DNA from: Parasphingopyxis lamellibrachiae
Lineage (GTDB): Bacteria > Pseudomonadota > Alphaproteobacteria > Sphingomonadales > Sphingomonadaceae
Reading direction: 5' to 3'
DNA: 64,000 bases
Assembly: GCF_003385775.1 (NCBI RefSeq)
Contig: NZ_QRDP01000004.1
Location: forward strand, 434,001-498,000
In this document: positions 26,121 to 35,946 of the stretch, piece by piece
How the letters are laid out: each line of letters begins with the position of its first letter
Numbering within the stretch: position 1 is the stretch's first letter
Made by a program: the position numbers and the translations under genes
Notes under the pieces: generated by a model
The model's input: the letters and a program-made list of their open reading frames with translations, nothing else
Told to the model about the DNA's origin: nothing
The model's database searches: none

Positions 26121-28277
26121 ATGAAAAACGCATTCACCCCGACCCTTAAGACATTGCTCGCAGCTGGCGTGGCAATCGTTTCCGTACCAGCCTATGCGCA
26201 GGATTCCTCCGAACAACGCTCCGGTGATGATTTTCACGGGGATGCGAGCGCCGAAATCGTCGTTACGGCATCTTTTATCGACGAGCTTGATCTGCTCGCC
26301 GGAACGTCGACGCTGTCCGGAACCGAACTCGACCAGAGCATTCGCGCGCAGATCGGCGATGTGTTAACAGCGCTGCCGGGCGTTTCGGCGACGTCTTTCA
26401 CGCCCGGCGCATCGCGCCCGGTGCTACGCGGTTTCCAGGGGGAGCGCGTACGCGTGCTGACCGACGGGATCGGGGCCATCGATGCCTCCAATACTTCCGC
26501 AGACCATGCCGTTACTATCGATCCGATCACGGCCTATCGCATAGAGGTGCTGCGCGGGCCGGCCGCCCTTTTGTTCGGCAGTCAGGCGATCGGCGGGGCC
26601 GTGAATGTGTTCGACCGGCGTATTCCACGCGAAGTGCCGGCCGAGATCGTGCATGTCGATGCCGTCGCTTCCTATGGAACAGCCGCCGATGAGCGCAGTA
26701 TCGCGGGCGGGATCGACGTTCCGCTGACCGGCAATCTCGTCGTCCATGTCGATGGCAGTTACCGCGAGAGCGACGATCTTGACATTGCCGGCTTCACCCT
26801 GGCCCCGGCACTGCGCGCGGAACAGCTCGCCATTGCGGCGGAAGAGGCGGAGGAAGGCCATCTCGAAGAAGCCGCAGAGGCGCTTGAGAATGCCAATCTG
26901 CGCGGCACAGTTCCCAATTCAGCAACGGAGACGCTGACAGCCGGGGCGGGCATCGCCCTTATCGAGGAATGGGGCAATATCGGTTTCTCGGTCAGCTATT
27001 TCGACAGCAATTATGGCATTCCCTCACGTCCGGGCGCCGAACATGCGCATGAAGAGGATGGAGACGAAGATCACGAGGAGGATCACGAAGAAGAGCATGG
27101 AGAAGCCCCCGTCACCATCGATCTGGAACAGATCCGCGCCGATCTGCGCGGCGAAGTCGACATCGGCTCGGGCTTTTTCGAGAATATCCGCATTCGCCTC
27201 GGCTATTCCGATTATACGCATACCGAGTTCGAGGGCGATGAAGTTGGCACGGTGTTCCTTGTCGAGGGACTCGAGGGCCGTCTGGAGCTCGTCCAGCGCG
27301 CGCAAGGAAGCTGGCGCGGCGTAATCGGCGGGCAGCTCTATGTCCGCGATTTCGACGCTATCGGCGCCGAAGCGTTCGTGCCGAGAAACAACACCGAGCA
27401 GGTCGGGCTTTTCACCCTGCAGGAATTCGATCTTGGGGCCGCCCATGTTGAAGTTGCGGCGCGCTATGAGCATACGAGCGTCAGTTCCGGCCCGATTGGC
27501 GTAGATCGGAGCTTCGATGCGTTTTCGGGCGCGATCGGAGCCAATTTCGAAATTGCGCCGGGCGTCAAGATCGGCGGCAACGCCTCGCGTGCTGAGCGGG
27601 CGCCGTCTGCCGAAGAGCTGTTTTCCAATGGCCCGCACATCGCGACACAGGCATTCGAGATCGGTAATCCCAATTTCGATACGGAAACCAGCCTGGGTCT
27701 GGAAGCTTATTTGCGTGGCGGTGTCGGGAACGTGAATTTCGCACTGACAGGCTATGCAAGCTGGTTCAGCAATTTCATCTATGATGCCGACACAGGCCTG
27801 GAAGAAGACGGCTTGCCGGTGTTCCAGTATTTCCAGCGCGATGCACGTTATATCGGATTTGAGGCAGAAATTTCCGCACGGATCGCGGAAGTCGGCGCCT
27901 TTCGCATCAACACTGATTTCGTCGGCGACTATGTTCGCGCGACGATCAGTGACGGCGGTGGGCCACTTCCGCGCATTCCGCCGCTTCGTCTGCTTGGTGG
28001 GCTGGAAGCGCAATCCGATGTTTTCGATGCGCGCGCCGAGGTGGAATGGGTGGCCGATCAGGATCGCACCGCCAGCTTTGAAACGCGGACCGAGAGTTTC
28101 ACACTCGTCAACGCTTCGATTGCCTGGCGGCCCTGGGGTCGGAGCAACGGCAGTACGCTGTTCGCTTCTGCCAACAACATCTTCGATGTGAATGTACGGC
28201 GCCATGCGTCCTTCACCAAGGATTTCGTGCCCTTGTCGGGCCGCGATTTCCGCGTAGGCGCACGATTCAGCTTTTAG
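26121..28277 (+). CDS. TonB-dependent outer membrane receptor with His/Glu-rich loop (ZnuD-like)
   Basis: Outer membrane receptor of 718 residues. Signal peptide ends at VPAYA (about 26). The plug domain follows (EIVVTASFIDELD TonB box region, VLTALPGV, LRGFQGERVRVLTDG, YRIEVLRGPAALLFGSQAIGG), then a 22-strand barrel ending in an aromatic (GARFSF). An extracellular loop at about 307-329 is packed with His, Glu and Asp (HAHEEDGDEDHEED and onward). Such loops occur in zinc receptors like ZnuD, so zinc or another divalent metal is the likely cargo; this is inference. AGGTGA precedes ATG 26121. No periplasmic binding protein or ABC genes are adjacent. Confidence 0.88.
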   Translation: MKNAFTPTLKTLLAAGVAIVSVPAYAQDSSEQRSGDDFHGDASAEIVVTASFIDELDLLAGTSTLSGTELDQSIRAQIGDVLTALPGVSATSFTPGASRPVLRGFQGERVRVLTDGIGAIDASNTSADHAVTIDPITAYRIEVLRGPAALLFGSQAIGGAVNVFDRRIPREVPAEIVHVDAVASYGTAADERSIAGGIDVPLTGNLVVHVDGSYRESDDLDIAGFTLAPALRAEQLAIAAEEAEEGHLEEAAEALENANLRGTVPNSATETLTAGAGIALIEEWGNIGFSVSYFDSNYGIPSRPGAEHAHEEDGDEDHEEDHEEEHGEAPVTIDLEQIRADLRGEVDIGSGFFENIRIRLGYSDYTHTEFEGDEVGTVFLVEGLEGRLELVQRAQGSWRGVIGGQLYVRDFDAIGAEAFVPRNNTEQVGLFTLQEFDLGAAHVEVAARYEHTSVSSGPIGVDRSFDAFSGAIGANFEIAPGVKIGGNASRAERAPSAEELFSNGPHIATQAFEIGNPNFDTETSLGLEAYLRGGVGNVNFALTGYASWFSNFIYDADTGLEEDGLPVFQYFQRDARYIGFEAEISARIAEVGAFRINTDFVGDYVRATISDGGGPLPRIPPLRLLGGLEAQSDVFDARAEVEWVADQDRTASFETRTESFTLVNASIAWRPWGRSNGSTLFASANNIFDVNVRRHASFTKDFVPLSGRDFRVGARFSF

Positions 28278-28391
28278 GAGGGTTGTGACCTGAAAATCGT
28301 GCGATCGCTCCCAACAGAAACGAGATCGCATCTTCCCGAACGCCCCTGACAGCGTCTAGAAGCGCAGCATGACACGGGGCTGCATCGCGCG

Positions 28392-30743
28392 ATGATCACG
28401 ATTTCCACTTTCGCTGCCGTCATTATCGGTATGATGCTGGCCGCGTGGATGGGCGTTGCCGTTTGGGCGACGTTGACCGGTATGCGACGGAAAGCGGCCG
28501 GCGAACAGGCGGCGGCAGCCGCGCGGCGCGGTGGCCTTCTGCTCCAGAGCGCACCGACCGTTTTCATGGTTGTTGACGGCAAGGGCCGGATCGATGCCGG
28601 CCCGGGACTGGCCGAGTGGTTGGGATATTCCAATCCGCCCAAGCGGATGAACGATCTCAAGGATGTCATGACCGAGGAACGCTTCGCGGCTTTTTCGGAA
28701 ACGGTGAAAACCGCGCGGCGCACGGCCAAGCCTTTCGGCATGGAGCTGCGCATCAAGGAATCCGAGCGTATCCTGTTCGCCCAGGGCGGCCCGGCGCCCG
28801 ACGAATTGGGCGGCAACCAGTCCGCGATGATCTGGATCTTCGATGCAACCCAGATTCGCAGTGACATCGCCGCGCTGACCAGCCGCGCAGATCGAGCCAG
28901 CGAGGCGCTGAATGCGCTATCGGGCTTGATTGAGGCAGCCCCTTTCCCAATGTGGCATCGTGGCCCCGATTTACGGCTGACCCTCGTCAACCAGGCCTAT
29001 GTTCGTGCCGTGGAGGCGGAAAATGCCGCGGAGGCGATTGCGCGGGGGCTCGAGCTTGTCGAGATGTCCGGCCCGGATAGCCCACAGGCCGTGGCCGGGC
29101 GCGTGCGCGAGGACGACGAAGCCCATATCCGCACGGTTCCGGCGACTCTGGGCGGCGAGCGCCGGATGATGCAGATCGTCGACGTGCCTCTCGGTGAGGC
29201 GGGTATTGCCGGCTATGCGGTTGATGTCGAGCAGCTGGAGCAGGCCCGCAGCGAGCTTGGCCGGTTCGTCCGGGCGCAGCGCGACATGCTCGATCTTCTT
29301 TCCGCGGGCGTTGCGCAATTCGGTCCGGATCGCGCGCTTATTTTTTCCAACCAGCCGTTCCAGCGCATTTTTGCGATGAAGAATGAATGGCTGACGGACC
29401 GTCCTGAATTCGATCGGGTTCTCGACCGGATGCGCGAAGCGGACAGGGTGCCCGAAGCGCGCGATTTTCCGGAGTGGAAGGCTGAGCGTCGTGAATGGTT
29501 TCGCTCGGGCGACGAGCCCGTCGAGGAAAATTGGCTGCTTACGGACGGCACGCATCTGCGCGTCGTCGCCCAACCGATGCCCGATGGCGGATTGCTGCTG
29601 ATCTTCGAGGATCGCACAGAGCAGGCGCAACTTGCCAGCGCGCGCGACATCCTGTTGCGGGTTCGCACAGCCACCTTCGACAACCTTTCCGAGGCGATCG
29701 GCGTATTCGCCGCGGATGGCCGTCTGCACCTGTGGAACCGTCGTTTCAGCGAAATCTGGGCGCTGGATGAAACGGCCCTTTCCGGGCATCCCCGTGTCGA
29801 CGCCCTGACGGAGGCGCTCGCCGGCCAGTTCCTGAGCCCGGCAAGCGGAGAGGCGATCCAGTCCGCAATCCGCGTCGCTACCGGGGAACGCCAGCAGCAG
29901 AGCGGGCGGCTTGCACTGCGCGATGGCCGCTATTTCGATTTCGCCGCCGTCCCGCTGCCCGATGGCAATGCGCTTTTCACGCTGCTCGATATAACGGACA
30001 GCAAGAAGATCGAGGCCGCCCTGCTCGAGCGCAACGAGGCATTGGAGGCCGCCGATCGCCTGAAAACCGCCTTTGTCTCCAATATGAGTTACGAACTGCG
30101 CACGCCGCTCACCTCTATCGCCGGGTTCGCGGAAATGCTCGACGGCGGATATGCGGGCGAGCTGCCGGGTCAGGCGGGCGACTATGTGAAGGCGATCCTA
30201 GATTCTGTCGCCACTTTGCGCGTTCAGATCGACGAGGTCCTCGATTTGGCGCAGGGCGAGGCGGAAGACCTGCCGATGGAGCGCGAAGAGGTGGACCTGC
30301 AACTGCTCTGCGAGGAAGCCGCCGCGGATGCCCGTGAACGGGCTGGGGCGCGGGGCCATGAATTTGTCGCCGAGATCGACTGGTCAGTCGGCAGCGTCAC
30401 CGGCGATGCCCGCCGCCTGCGCCAGTCGCTCGATCACCTGCTGCGCAACGCGATCCGCTACACCCCCGAAGGCGGCCGCATCCTCCTCCGTGCCGAAGGC
30501 ACTACCGGCGAAGCGCGCATCGTCATTTCCGACAATGGCGTTGGGATCGGCGAAGACGAAAAAGCGCGCGTGTTCGATCGCTTCCACCGCGGCGCCGGCG
30601 AACAGCAATCCCGCGCGCTGGGCCTTGGCCTGCCGCTGACCAAGCAGTTTGTGGAAGGCCATGGCGGAAGCCTGACGCTGGAAAGCGAGCTGGGCGAGGG
30701 GACGTTTGTAACGGTGCTGTTGCCAAGGGGCGGGACGGAATAG
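28392..30743 (+). CDS. divL: DivL-type PAS sensor kinase with Tyr at the phospho-acceptor site
   Basis: Cell-cycle signalling protein of 783 residues. One N-terminal membrane helix (about 4-30) is followed by several PAS-like domains (about 45-150, 175-290, 300-420, 430-540), then HisKA and HATPase. The H-box reads FVSNMSYELRTPL: the phospho-accepting His is Tyr567 (TAC codon at 30090-30092). Caulobacter DivL has Tyr at the same position and acts through DivK and CckA. The ATP domain looks intact: NAIRYTPEGG, DNGVGIGEDE, VFDRFHRG, LGLGLPLTKQ. The downstream order tsaE-amgK-murU-addBA-trxA supports orthology, as I recall it from other alphaproteobacteria. tsaE starts three bases after its stop. 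Confidence 0.85.
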   Translation: MITISTFAAVIIGMMLAAWMGVAVWATLTGMRRKAAGEQAAAAARRGGLLLQSAPTVFMVVDGKGRIDAGPGLAEWLGYSNPPKRMNDLKDVMTEERFAAFSETVKTARRTAKPFGMELRIKESERILFAQGGPAPDELGGNQSAMIWIFDATQIRSDIAALTSRADRASEALNALSGLIEAAPFPMWHRGPDLRLTLVNQAYVRAVEAENAAEAIARGLELVEMSGPDSPQAVAGRVREDDEAHIRTVPATLGGERRMMQIVDVPLGEAGIAGYAVDVEQLEQARSELGRFVRAQRDMLDLLSAGVAQFGPDRALIFSNQPFQRIFAMKNEWLTDRPEFDRVLDRMREADRVPEARDFPEWKAERREWFRSGDEPVEENWLLTDGTHLRVVAQPMPDGGLLLIFEDRTEQAQLASARDILLRVRTATFDNLSEAIGVFAADGRLHLWNRRFSEIWALDETALSGHPRVDALTEALAGQFLSPASGEAIQSAIRVATGERQQQSGRLALRDGRYFDFAAVPLPDGNALFTLLDITDSKKIEAALLERNEALEAADRLKTAFVSNMSYELRTPLTSIAGFAEMLDGGYAGELPGQAGDYVKAILDSVATLRVQIDEVLDLAQGEAEDLPMEREEVDLQLLCEEAAADARERAGARGHEFVAEIDWSVGSVTGDARRLRQSLDHLLRNAIRYTPEGGRILLRAEGTTGEARIVISDNGVGIGEDEKARVFDRFHRGAGEQQSRALGLGLPLTKQFVEGHGGSLTLESELGEGTFVTVLLPRGGTE

Positions 30744-30745
30744 TT

Positions 30746-31228
30746 GTGCCGAGTGATTATGTTCTTGCGAACGAAGATGAGACTCTCGCTCTCGGCACCC
30801 GTATCGCATCCATCCTCCGCCCCGGCGACTGTGTCGCGCTCTATGGCGATCTCGGCGCGGGCAAGACGACATTGGCGCGCGGTATCCTGCAGGCACTCGG
30901 GCTGGAAGAAGAAGCACCGAGCCCGACCTTTGCCATTGTCCAGCCCTATGAGCCGCCCGAGACGCGCATTCCGGTCTGGCATATCGATCTCTACCGGCTC
31001 GAGGATCCGGCCGAGGCGGACGAGCTGGGGCTGGACGAGGCGCGGCGCGATACGGCGATGCTGATCGAATGGCCGGAGCGGCTCGGGCCAGGGTTGTGGC
31101 CGGATGCGCTGAAGCTCCGTCTGACCGTCTTGCCCCAGCCTGTTGGGGATACTGTGGGGCAATCCGCCGCACGCCGCTTGACAGCAACCGTCCCGCAAGC
31201 TTGGGAGGAACGATGGCCACCAGCATGA
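30746..31228 (+). CDS. tsaE: tRNA t6A biosynthesis ATPase TsaE
   Basis: ATPase that drives the TsaBDE complex in t6A37 formation on tRNA. The 160-residue protein has Walker A GDLGAGKTTLARGIL, the conserved PSPTFAIVQPYE and the HIDLYRLEDPAEADELGLDE stretch. The start is GTG 30746, three bases after the divL stop. The C-terminal 20 residues overlap the amgK start. mtaB, which modifies t6A further, is elsewhere in the window. Confidence 0.95.
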   Translation: MPSDYVLANEDETLALGTRIASILRPGDCVALYGDLGAGKTTLARGILQALGLEEEAPSPTFAIVQPYEPPETRIPVWHIDLYRLEDPAEADELGLDEARRDTAMLIEWPERLGPGLWPDALKLRLTVLPQPVGDTVGQSAARRLTATVPQAWEERWPPA

Positions 31229-32217
31229 AAAACCCCGAATCCGCGCCCGAATTTCTCAACGCCAATGGTTGGGGAGATGGCGCGCTGCTGCCGCTTGCCG
31301 GCGACGCTTCCTTCCGCCGCTATTTTCGCGTCGTCGCGCCCGGACGGACGGCCGTTCTGATGCACGCACCGGCGGACAAGGAGGACAGCCAGCCCTTTAT
31401 CGATGTAGCGGGTCATCTGAACCGGCTTGGTTTTGCGGCGCCCAAGATCATGGCCAGCGATATGGAAGAGGGCCTGATCCTGCTGGAGGATTTCGGCGAT
31501 GCGCGAATGCGCGAAGTCGTCGATGCAGCGCCGGAAAGTGAAGCGCGGATCTATCGCGACGCGGTAACCCTGCTCGGCGTGCTGCACCGGTCCGGAGCGG
31601 GCGATCTTCCGGCTTATACGATGTCCGAATATATGCGCGAGGCGAGACTGTTCACTGAATGGTATGCGCCCGCTCTCAATCTCAATGTCGATGAAACCGG
31701 TTTCGATGCGGCCTGGGAGAAAGTACTTGAACCGCTCGTGGACCTCGACGAACCGGTGACCGTGCTGCGCGATTATCACGCGGAAAACCTGATGCTGCTG
31801 GAGGGGCGACACGGTATCGGATCGCTCGGTCTTCTCGATTTCCAGGATGCGCTCGCCGGTCACCCGGCTTATGATCTTGTCTCGCTGCTTCAGGATGCCC
31901 GCCGCGATGTGCCGCGCGAGCTGGAAGAAAATATGCTGACCCATTACCGGGTTACCAACCCCGTGGTATGCGGTCCGGAATTCGACGCCGCCTATGCGAT
32001 ACTGGGGGCGCAGCGAAACGTGAAAATCCTCGGCATATTCACCCGGTTGTGGAAGCGCGACGGCAAATCGCGCTACCTGTCCTATCAGGCGCGGGTCTGG
32101 CGTTATCTGGAGCGGGACCTCCGCCATCCGGCACTGGCACCGGTCGCGGCATGGTTCTCGGCCAATGTTGCCAACGGCAAACGCGCTGAAGCTTGGCAGG
32201 GAGGCTCTCCGCGATGA
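31213..32217 (+). CDS. amgK: N-acetylmuramate/N-acetylglucosamine anomeric kinase AmgK
   Basis: Aminoglycoside phosphotransferase-fold sugar kinase of 334 residues that phosphorylates MurNAc and GlcNAc at C1 in peptidoglycan recycling. Seen: LLPLAGDASFRRYFRV (nucleotide-binding strands), VLRDYHAENLMLL with the catalytic Asp in the Brenner HxD-like position, and LLDFQDALAGHPAYDLVSL with the metal-binding Asp. GGGAGGAA precedes ATG 31213, which lies inside the end of tsaE; it overlaps murU by ATGA. The pairing with a nucleotidyltransferase is the main support for AmgK over other APH-family kinases. Confidence 0.87.
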   Translation: MATSMKNPESAPEFLNANGWGDGALLPLAGDASFRRYFRVVAPGRTAVLMHAPADKEDSQPFIDVAGHLNRLGFAAPKIMASDMEEGLILLEDFGDARMREVVDAAPESEARIYRDAVTLLGVLHRSGAGDLPAYTMSEYMREARLFTEWYAPALNLNVDETGFDAAWEKVLEPLVDLDEPVTVLRDYHAENLMLLEGRHGIGSLGLLDFQDALAGHPAYDLVSLLQDARRDVPRELEENMLTHYRVTNPVVCGPEFDAAYAILGAQRNVKILGIFTRLWKRDGKSRYLSYQARVWRYLERDLRHPALAPVAAWFSANVANGKRAEAWQGGSPR

Positions 32218-32975
32218 GCAAATTTACAGCTCCGCTCGCGATCCGACCATCTGCCGAAGGCCCGTCGGTCGATACCGCGATGATCATGGCTGCCGGACTT
32301 GGTAAGCGTATGCGACCATTGACGGCAACGACGCCAAAGCCACTCATTCAGGTGCAGGGTAAAGCGTTGCTTGATCATGTGCTGGACCGGCTGCGCGATG
32401 CGGGCGTCACCAAGGCTGTTGTCAATGTTCACTATCTGGCTGATGCGCTTGAGGCGCATGTTGCGCGGCGCGCAGGTGATGTGAACATTACCGTGTCGGA
32501 TGAACGCTCCGAACTGCTGGAAACCGGCGGCGGCGTCACAAAGGCCTTGCCGCTGATCGATGCCGATCCGTTTTTCGTACTCAACTCGGATGTGATGTGG
32601 ATTGACGGACCGAGCGATACCTTGCAGCTGATGGCGGCGAGTTGGGTCCCGGAAAAGATGGATGTCCTCTTACTTCTGGTTCCCCAGGCCCGCGCGCATT
32701 GCCACGGGGGCGGCGGCGATTTCCATATGGACAGCCTGGGCAGTTTGAAACGGCGCGGGCGCGGCAAAATTGCGCCCTTCGTCTATTCGGGCATTCAACT
32801 CGTTTCGAAACGCCTTTTTGCGGATGCACCATCCGGACCTTTCTCAACCAACATCCTCTGGGACCGCGCGATCGAGCAGGGCCGCGCTTTCGGCGTAGCG
32901 CATCAGGGGCAATGGTTTGATATCGGTACGCCGCCTGCGATCAAGAAAGCAGAGGCCATGCTGCTGGATGGCTGA
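32214..32975 (+). CDS. murU: N-acetylmuramate-1-phosphate uridylyltransferase MurU
   Basis: Nucleotidyltransferase of 253 residues, predicted to make UDP-MurNAc from MurNAc-1-phosphate, bypassing de novo MurA/MurB synthesis. Signature: MIMAAGLGKRMRPLTATTPKPL with the second lysine region LIQVQGKALLDHV; metal Asp in FVLNSDVMWIDG; C-terminal GQWFDIGTP. It begins in an ATGA overlap with amgK and ends overlapping addB by eight bases, so the run is translationally coupled. Together with AmgK it forms the MurNAc salvage branch that lowers fosfomycin sensitivity in other bacteria. Confidence 0.9.
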   Translation: MSKFTAPLAIRPSAEGPSVDTAMIMAAGLGKRMRPLTATTPKPLIQVQGKALLDHVLDRLRDAGVTKAVVNVHYLADALEAHVARRAGDVNITVSDERSELLETGGGVTKALPLIDADPFFVLNSDVMWIDGPSDTLQLMAASWVPEKMDVLLLLVPQARAHCHGGGGDFHMDSLGSLKRRGRGKIAPFVYSGIQLVSKRLFADAPSGPFSTNILWDRAIEQGRAFGVAHQGQWFDIGTPPAIKKAEAMLLDG

Positions 32976-35946
32976 AGCCGTCCACCCCAGCGTCTATACC
33001 ATCCCGCCACACCGGGCTTTTGCCGACGCGCTCGCCGCCGGGCTCCTCAAAATGCATGGAAAAGATGGTCTTGGCCTTGCCCGCGGGATTATCCTTGTTC
33101 CGACGAACCGGACCGCGCGGGCGATCCAGGATGCTTTTGTTCGCCGTGCCGAACCTGGCTTGCTGCTGCCCCGCCTGGTTCCGATTGGCGATCCTGAAAT
33201 TGCTGAAACTTTGGGAAGCGCACTAGATCCGATGGGCGACGGCGAGACTGCCCCCCCGGCTATTGCGCCGCTCGAACGCACGATGCGCCTGGCGACCCTC
33301 GTGCAGCAGGTGCGCGAGCGGATGGGCGATCCCGTCGATGCTGGCGAAGCGGTCCGGCTTGCCCGCGATCTTGGAGCGACGCTTGATCAATTGCTGATCG
33401 AAAAGGCCGATCCGAAACAACTGGCCGATAGCGTCGAGGCGGATCTTTCCCATCACTGGCAGGTTTCCCTCGATCAACTTGCGGTGATCCTCGACCTGTG
33501 GCCGAAAGAGCTGGAACGCCTCGGCAAGATCGACATGGCCGAGCGCCGCAATCTTTTGCTCGACCGGATCTCCCTGCGCTGGCGTGAAACCCCGCCCCCG
33601 GGCTTTGTGGTCGCTGCCGGTATCGCCTCGACATCGCCCGCCGTTGCCGGAGTACTGCGCACGGTTTCGCGGATGGCGAACGGCATGGTTGTGCTACCGG
33701 CGCTTGATATCACCATGCCCGATGAGGAATGGGAGGCGCTCGGTCCGCATGAACCCGATCCGCAAACTGGCTTTCGCCAACGGTCGATCGAAACCCATCC
33801 GCAATTCGCGCTGAAACTGCTGCTCGACCGGATGGGCGTTGCGCACGGCGAAGTGGACCGCTGGCGCTGGGGTGGAGGGCGCGATTCTCCCGCAGTGCGG
33901 ACACGGGCGATCGGCAATGCGATGGCGCCGGCCAACTTTACCGGCAAGTGGAACGACCTTCCTCCGCGTGAAAGGCGCTTGTCCGGTGTGCGGGGGCTCG
34001 AGCTGGCCACACCCGCGGAAGAGGCGCAGGTCATCGCCATCGCCATGCGCGAGGCGATCGAGGAACCGGGACGCACGGCCGCTCTTGTCACGCCGGACCG
34101 CGCGCTTGCCCGCCGGGTATCTGCACACCTGAAACGCTGGGGAATCAATGCCGACGATTCTGCAGGCCGCCCGCTTGCCGAAGAACCATCGGGGACTTTG
34201 CTCATCGCGCTGGCCGAAACCGCCGCGGAGGGATTTTCACCCGTTCCGCTCCTGGCGTTGCTCAAGCATCCGCTCGTCCGTTTCGGTGGGGCGCGCGGTA
34301 CATGGCTGTCTGAGGTGCGCCGTTTCGATATTCTGATGCGGGGGCCGCGCCCAAGGCCGGGCCTCGATGCGGTAACCGCGCATCTGCGCGCTGCAATGGC
34401 TGACGCTCCAGAGCGCAGGAAGCCGGGCATAGCCGCCAGCCTGGCATGGTGGGAGGAAACGGCCGCCCTGCTTGCTCCGCTTGAACAGGTGGCGCGCGCG
34501 ACCCGGGATTTGCCGGGCCTTGTTACAGCCGTTCGTGAAACCGCGACCCGGCTTGCGGGCGATGCTGTCTGGTCCGGGCCGTCCGGACGCGAAGCGGCGC
34601 GCTTCATTGCCGATTGCGAGGCTCAGGCGGCGCTGGGGCCGGCCGACGCGCAAATCGCCGATCTCGCGCCCCTGTTAAGTCACTTGATGACCGATATCGC
34701 TATCCGGCCCCCACAGGGCGGCCATCCCAGGCTTTTCATATGGGGCGTGCTTGAGGCCCGACTCCAGCAGGCCGATGTGATGATCCTGGGCGGGCTCAAT
34801 GAAGGCGTCTGGCCGAATCTGCCGAAGCCCGATCCGTGGCTCGCGCCGCGTCTTCGCACCGAACTGGGGCTGCCGGGGCTGGAACGCAGGATCGGCCTTG
34901 CGGCTCACGATTTCGCCAGTGCGCTTGGCGGGCGCCAGGTGCTTGTAACGCGCGCGCGGCGCGATGCGAGCGCCCCTGCGATTGCCAGCCGCTTCTGGCT
35001 CCGTCTCGAAGCCATGACCGGTGGGCTGACACGTGCGCCGCGGCTCAAGGCGTGGGCGCAATCGATAGACCGTAGCCGGGACAGGGCTTTGCCCGCGGAA
35101 CGCCCGGAGCCAAGGCCGCCGCTTGCCGATCGCCCCAGGCAGATATCGGTCACCAAGGTGGACAGGCTCAAGGCCGATCCCTTCGCCTTTTACGCCCAGG
35201 CCATGCTCGGGCTTTCCCGGCTCGATCCAGTGGATGCCGAACCCAGCCCGGCCTTTCGTGGTTCGGCTGTGCACGAAATTCTCGAAGACTGGTTCCGCGA
35301 AGATGAGTGCGATCCGGATAAGCTTGTCGCGCGGGCGGAAAAACTGCTCGACGCCAGCGACGCCCATCCGCTGATGCGAGCATTGTGGAAGCCGCGACTG
35401 ATAGAGCCGATCCAGTGGATAGCGGAACGGGTACGCGCGCAGCTGGCGCAGGGCCGCAGTCCGATCGCTGCCGAGGTGGACGGACAGACGGATATTTCGG
35501 GCGTCACGCTCACCGGCAAGGTGGATCGTATCGATCGGCTGGCCGATGGTCGCCTTGCTATTGTCGATTACAAGACCGGCCAGCCGCCGAGCCCGGCGGC
35601 CGTCGAAGCGGGGTTCGCCATGCAGTTGGGGCTGCTTGGTCTGCTTGCGGATCGCGGGGCCTTTAAGGGCGTGGAGGGTGACGCGGCGGCGTTCGAATAT
35701 TGGTCGCTTGCCAAGGATGGCGACGGATTCGGCTTTGTCAAAGAGCCGTTCCGCAAACGCGGCGATGTAGAAATCGACGCGGAGAATTTTGTCGCCCACG
35801 CCGCTTCAGTATTTGCCACTGCTGCCGAACAATGGCTGATCGGAGACGAACCATTCACAGCGAAACTCCACCCCGAATATGCACCTTATGGCGAATATGA
35901 CCAGCTGATGCGGCTCCAGGAATGGTATGGGCGCGGCGATGGGTAA
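32968..35946 (+). CDS. addB: Double-strand break repair protein AddB
   Basis: Subunit of the AddAB helicase-nuclease that resects double-strand breaks for RecA, the alphaproteobacterial replacement for RecBCD. The 992-residue protein has an N-terminal inactivated-helicase-like part (LVPTNRTARAIQDAF, MILGGLNEGVWPN) and a C-terminal PD-(D/E)XK nuclease with GSAVHEILEDWF and IVDYKTGQPP. It starts at ATG 32968 inside the murU end and overlaps addA by eight bases. Alphaproteobacterial AddB lacks the B. subtilis-type intact Walker A, which fits what I see. Confidence 0.93.
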   Translation: MAEAVHPSVYTIPPHRAFADALAAGLLKMHGKDGLGLARGIILVPTNRTARAIQDAFVRRAEPGLLLPRLVPIGDPEIAETLGSALDPMGDGETAPPAIAPLERTMRLATLVQQVRERMGDPVDAGEAVRLARDLGATLDQLLIEKADPKQLADSVEADLSHHWQVSLDQLAVILDLWPKELERLGKIDMAERRNLLLDRISLRWRETPPPGFVVAAGIASTSPAVAGVLRTVSRMANGMVVLPALDITMPDEEWEALGPHEPDPQTGFRQRSIETHPQFALKLLLDRMGVAHGEVDRWRWGGGRDSPAVRTRAIGNAMAPANFTGKWNDLPPRERRLSGVRGLELATPAEEAQVIAIAMREAIEEPGRTAALVTPDRALARRVSAHLKRWGINADDSAGRPLAEEPSGTLLIALAETAAEGFSPVPLLALLKHPLVRFGGARGTWLSEVRRFDILMRGPRPRPGLDAVTAHLRAAMADAPERRKPGIAASLAWWEETAALLAPLEQVARATRDLPGLVTAVRETATRLAGDAVWSGPSGREAARFIADCEAQAALGPADAQIADLAPLLSHLMTDIAIRPPQGGHPRLFIWGVLEARLQQADVMILGGLNEGVWPNLPKPDPWLAPRLRTELGLPGLERRIGLAAHDFASALGGRQVLVTRARRDASAPAIASRFWLRLEAMTGGLTRAPRLKAWAQSIDRSRDRALPAERPEPRPPLADRPRQISVTKVDRLKADPFAFYAQAMLGLSRLDPVDAEPSPAFRGSAVHEILEDWFREDECDPDKLVARAEKLLDASDAHPLMRALWKPRLIEPIQWIAERVRAQLAQGRSPIAAEVDGQTDISGVTLTGKVDRIDRLADGRLAIVDYKTGQPPSPAAVEAGFAMQLGLLGLLADRGAFKGVEGDAAAFEYWSLAKDGDGFGFVKEPFRKRGDVEIDAENFVAHAASVFATAAEQWLIGDEPFTAKLHPEYAPYGEYDQLMRLQEWYGRGDG

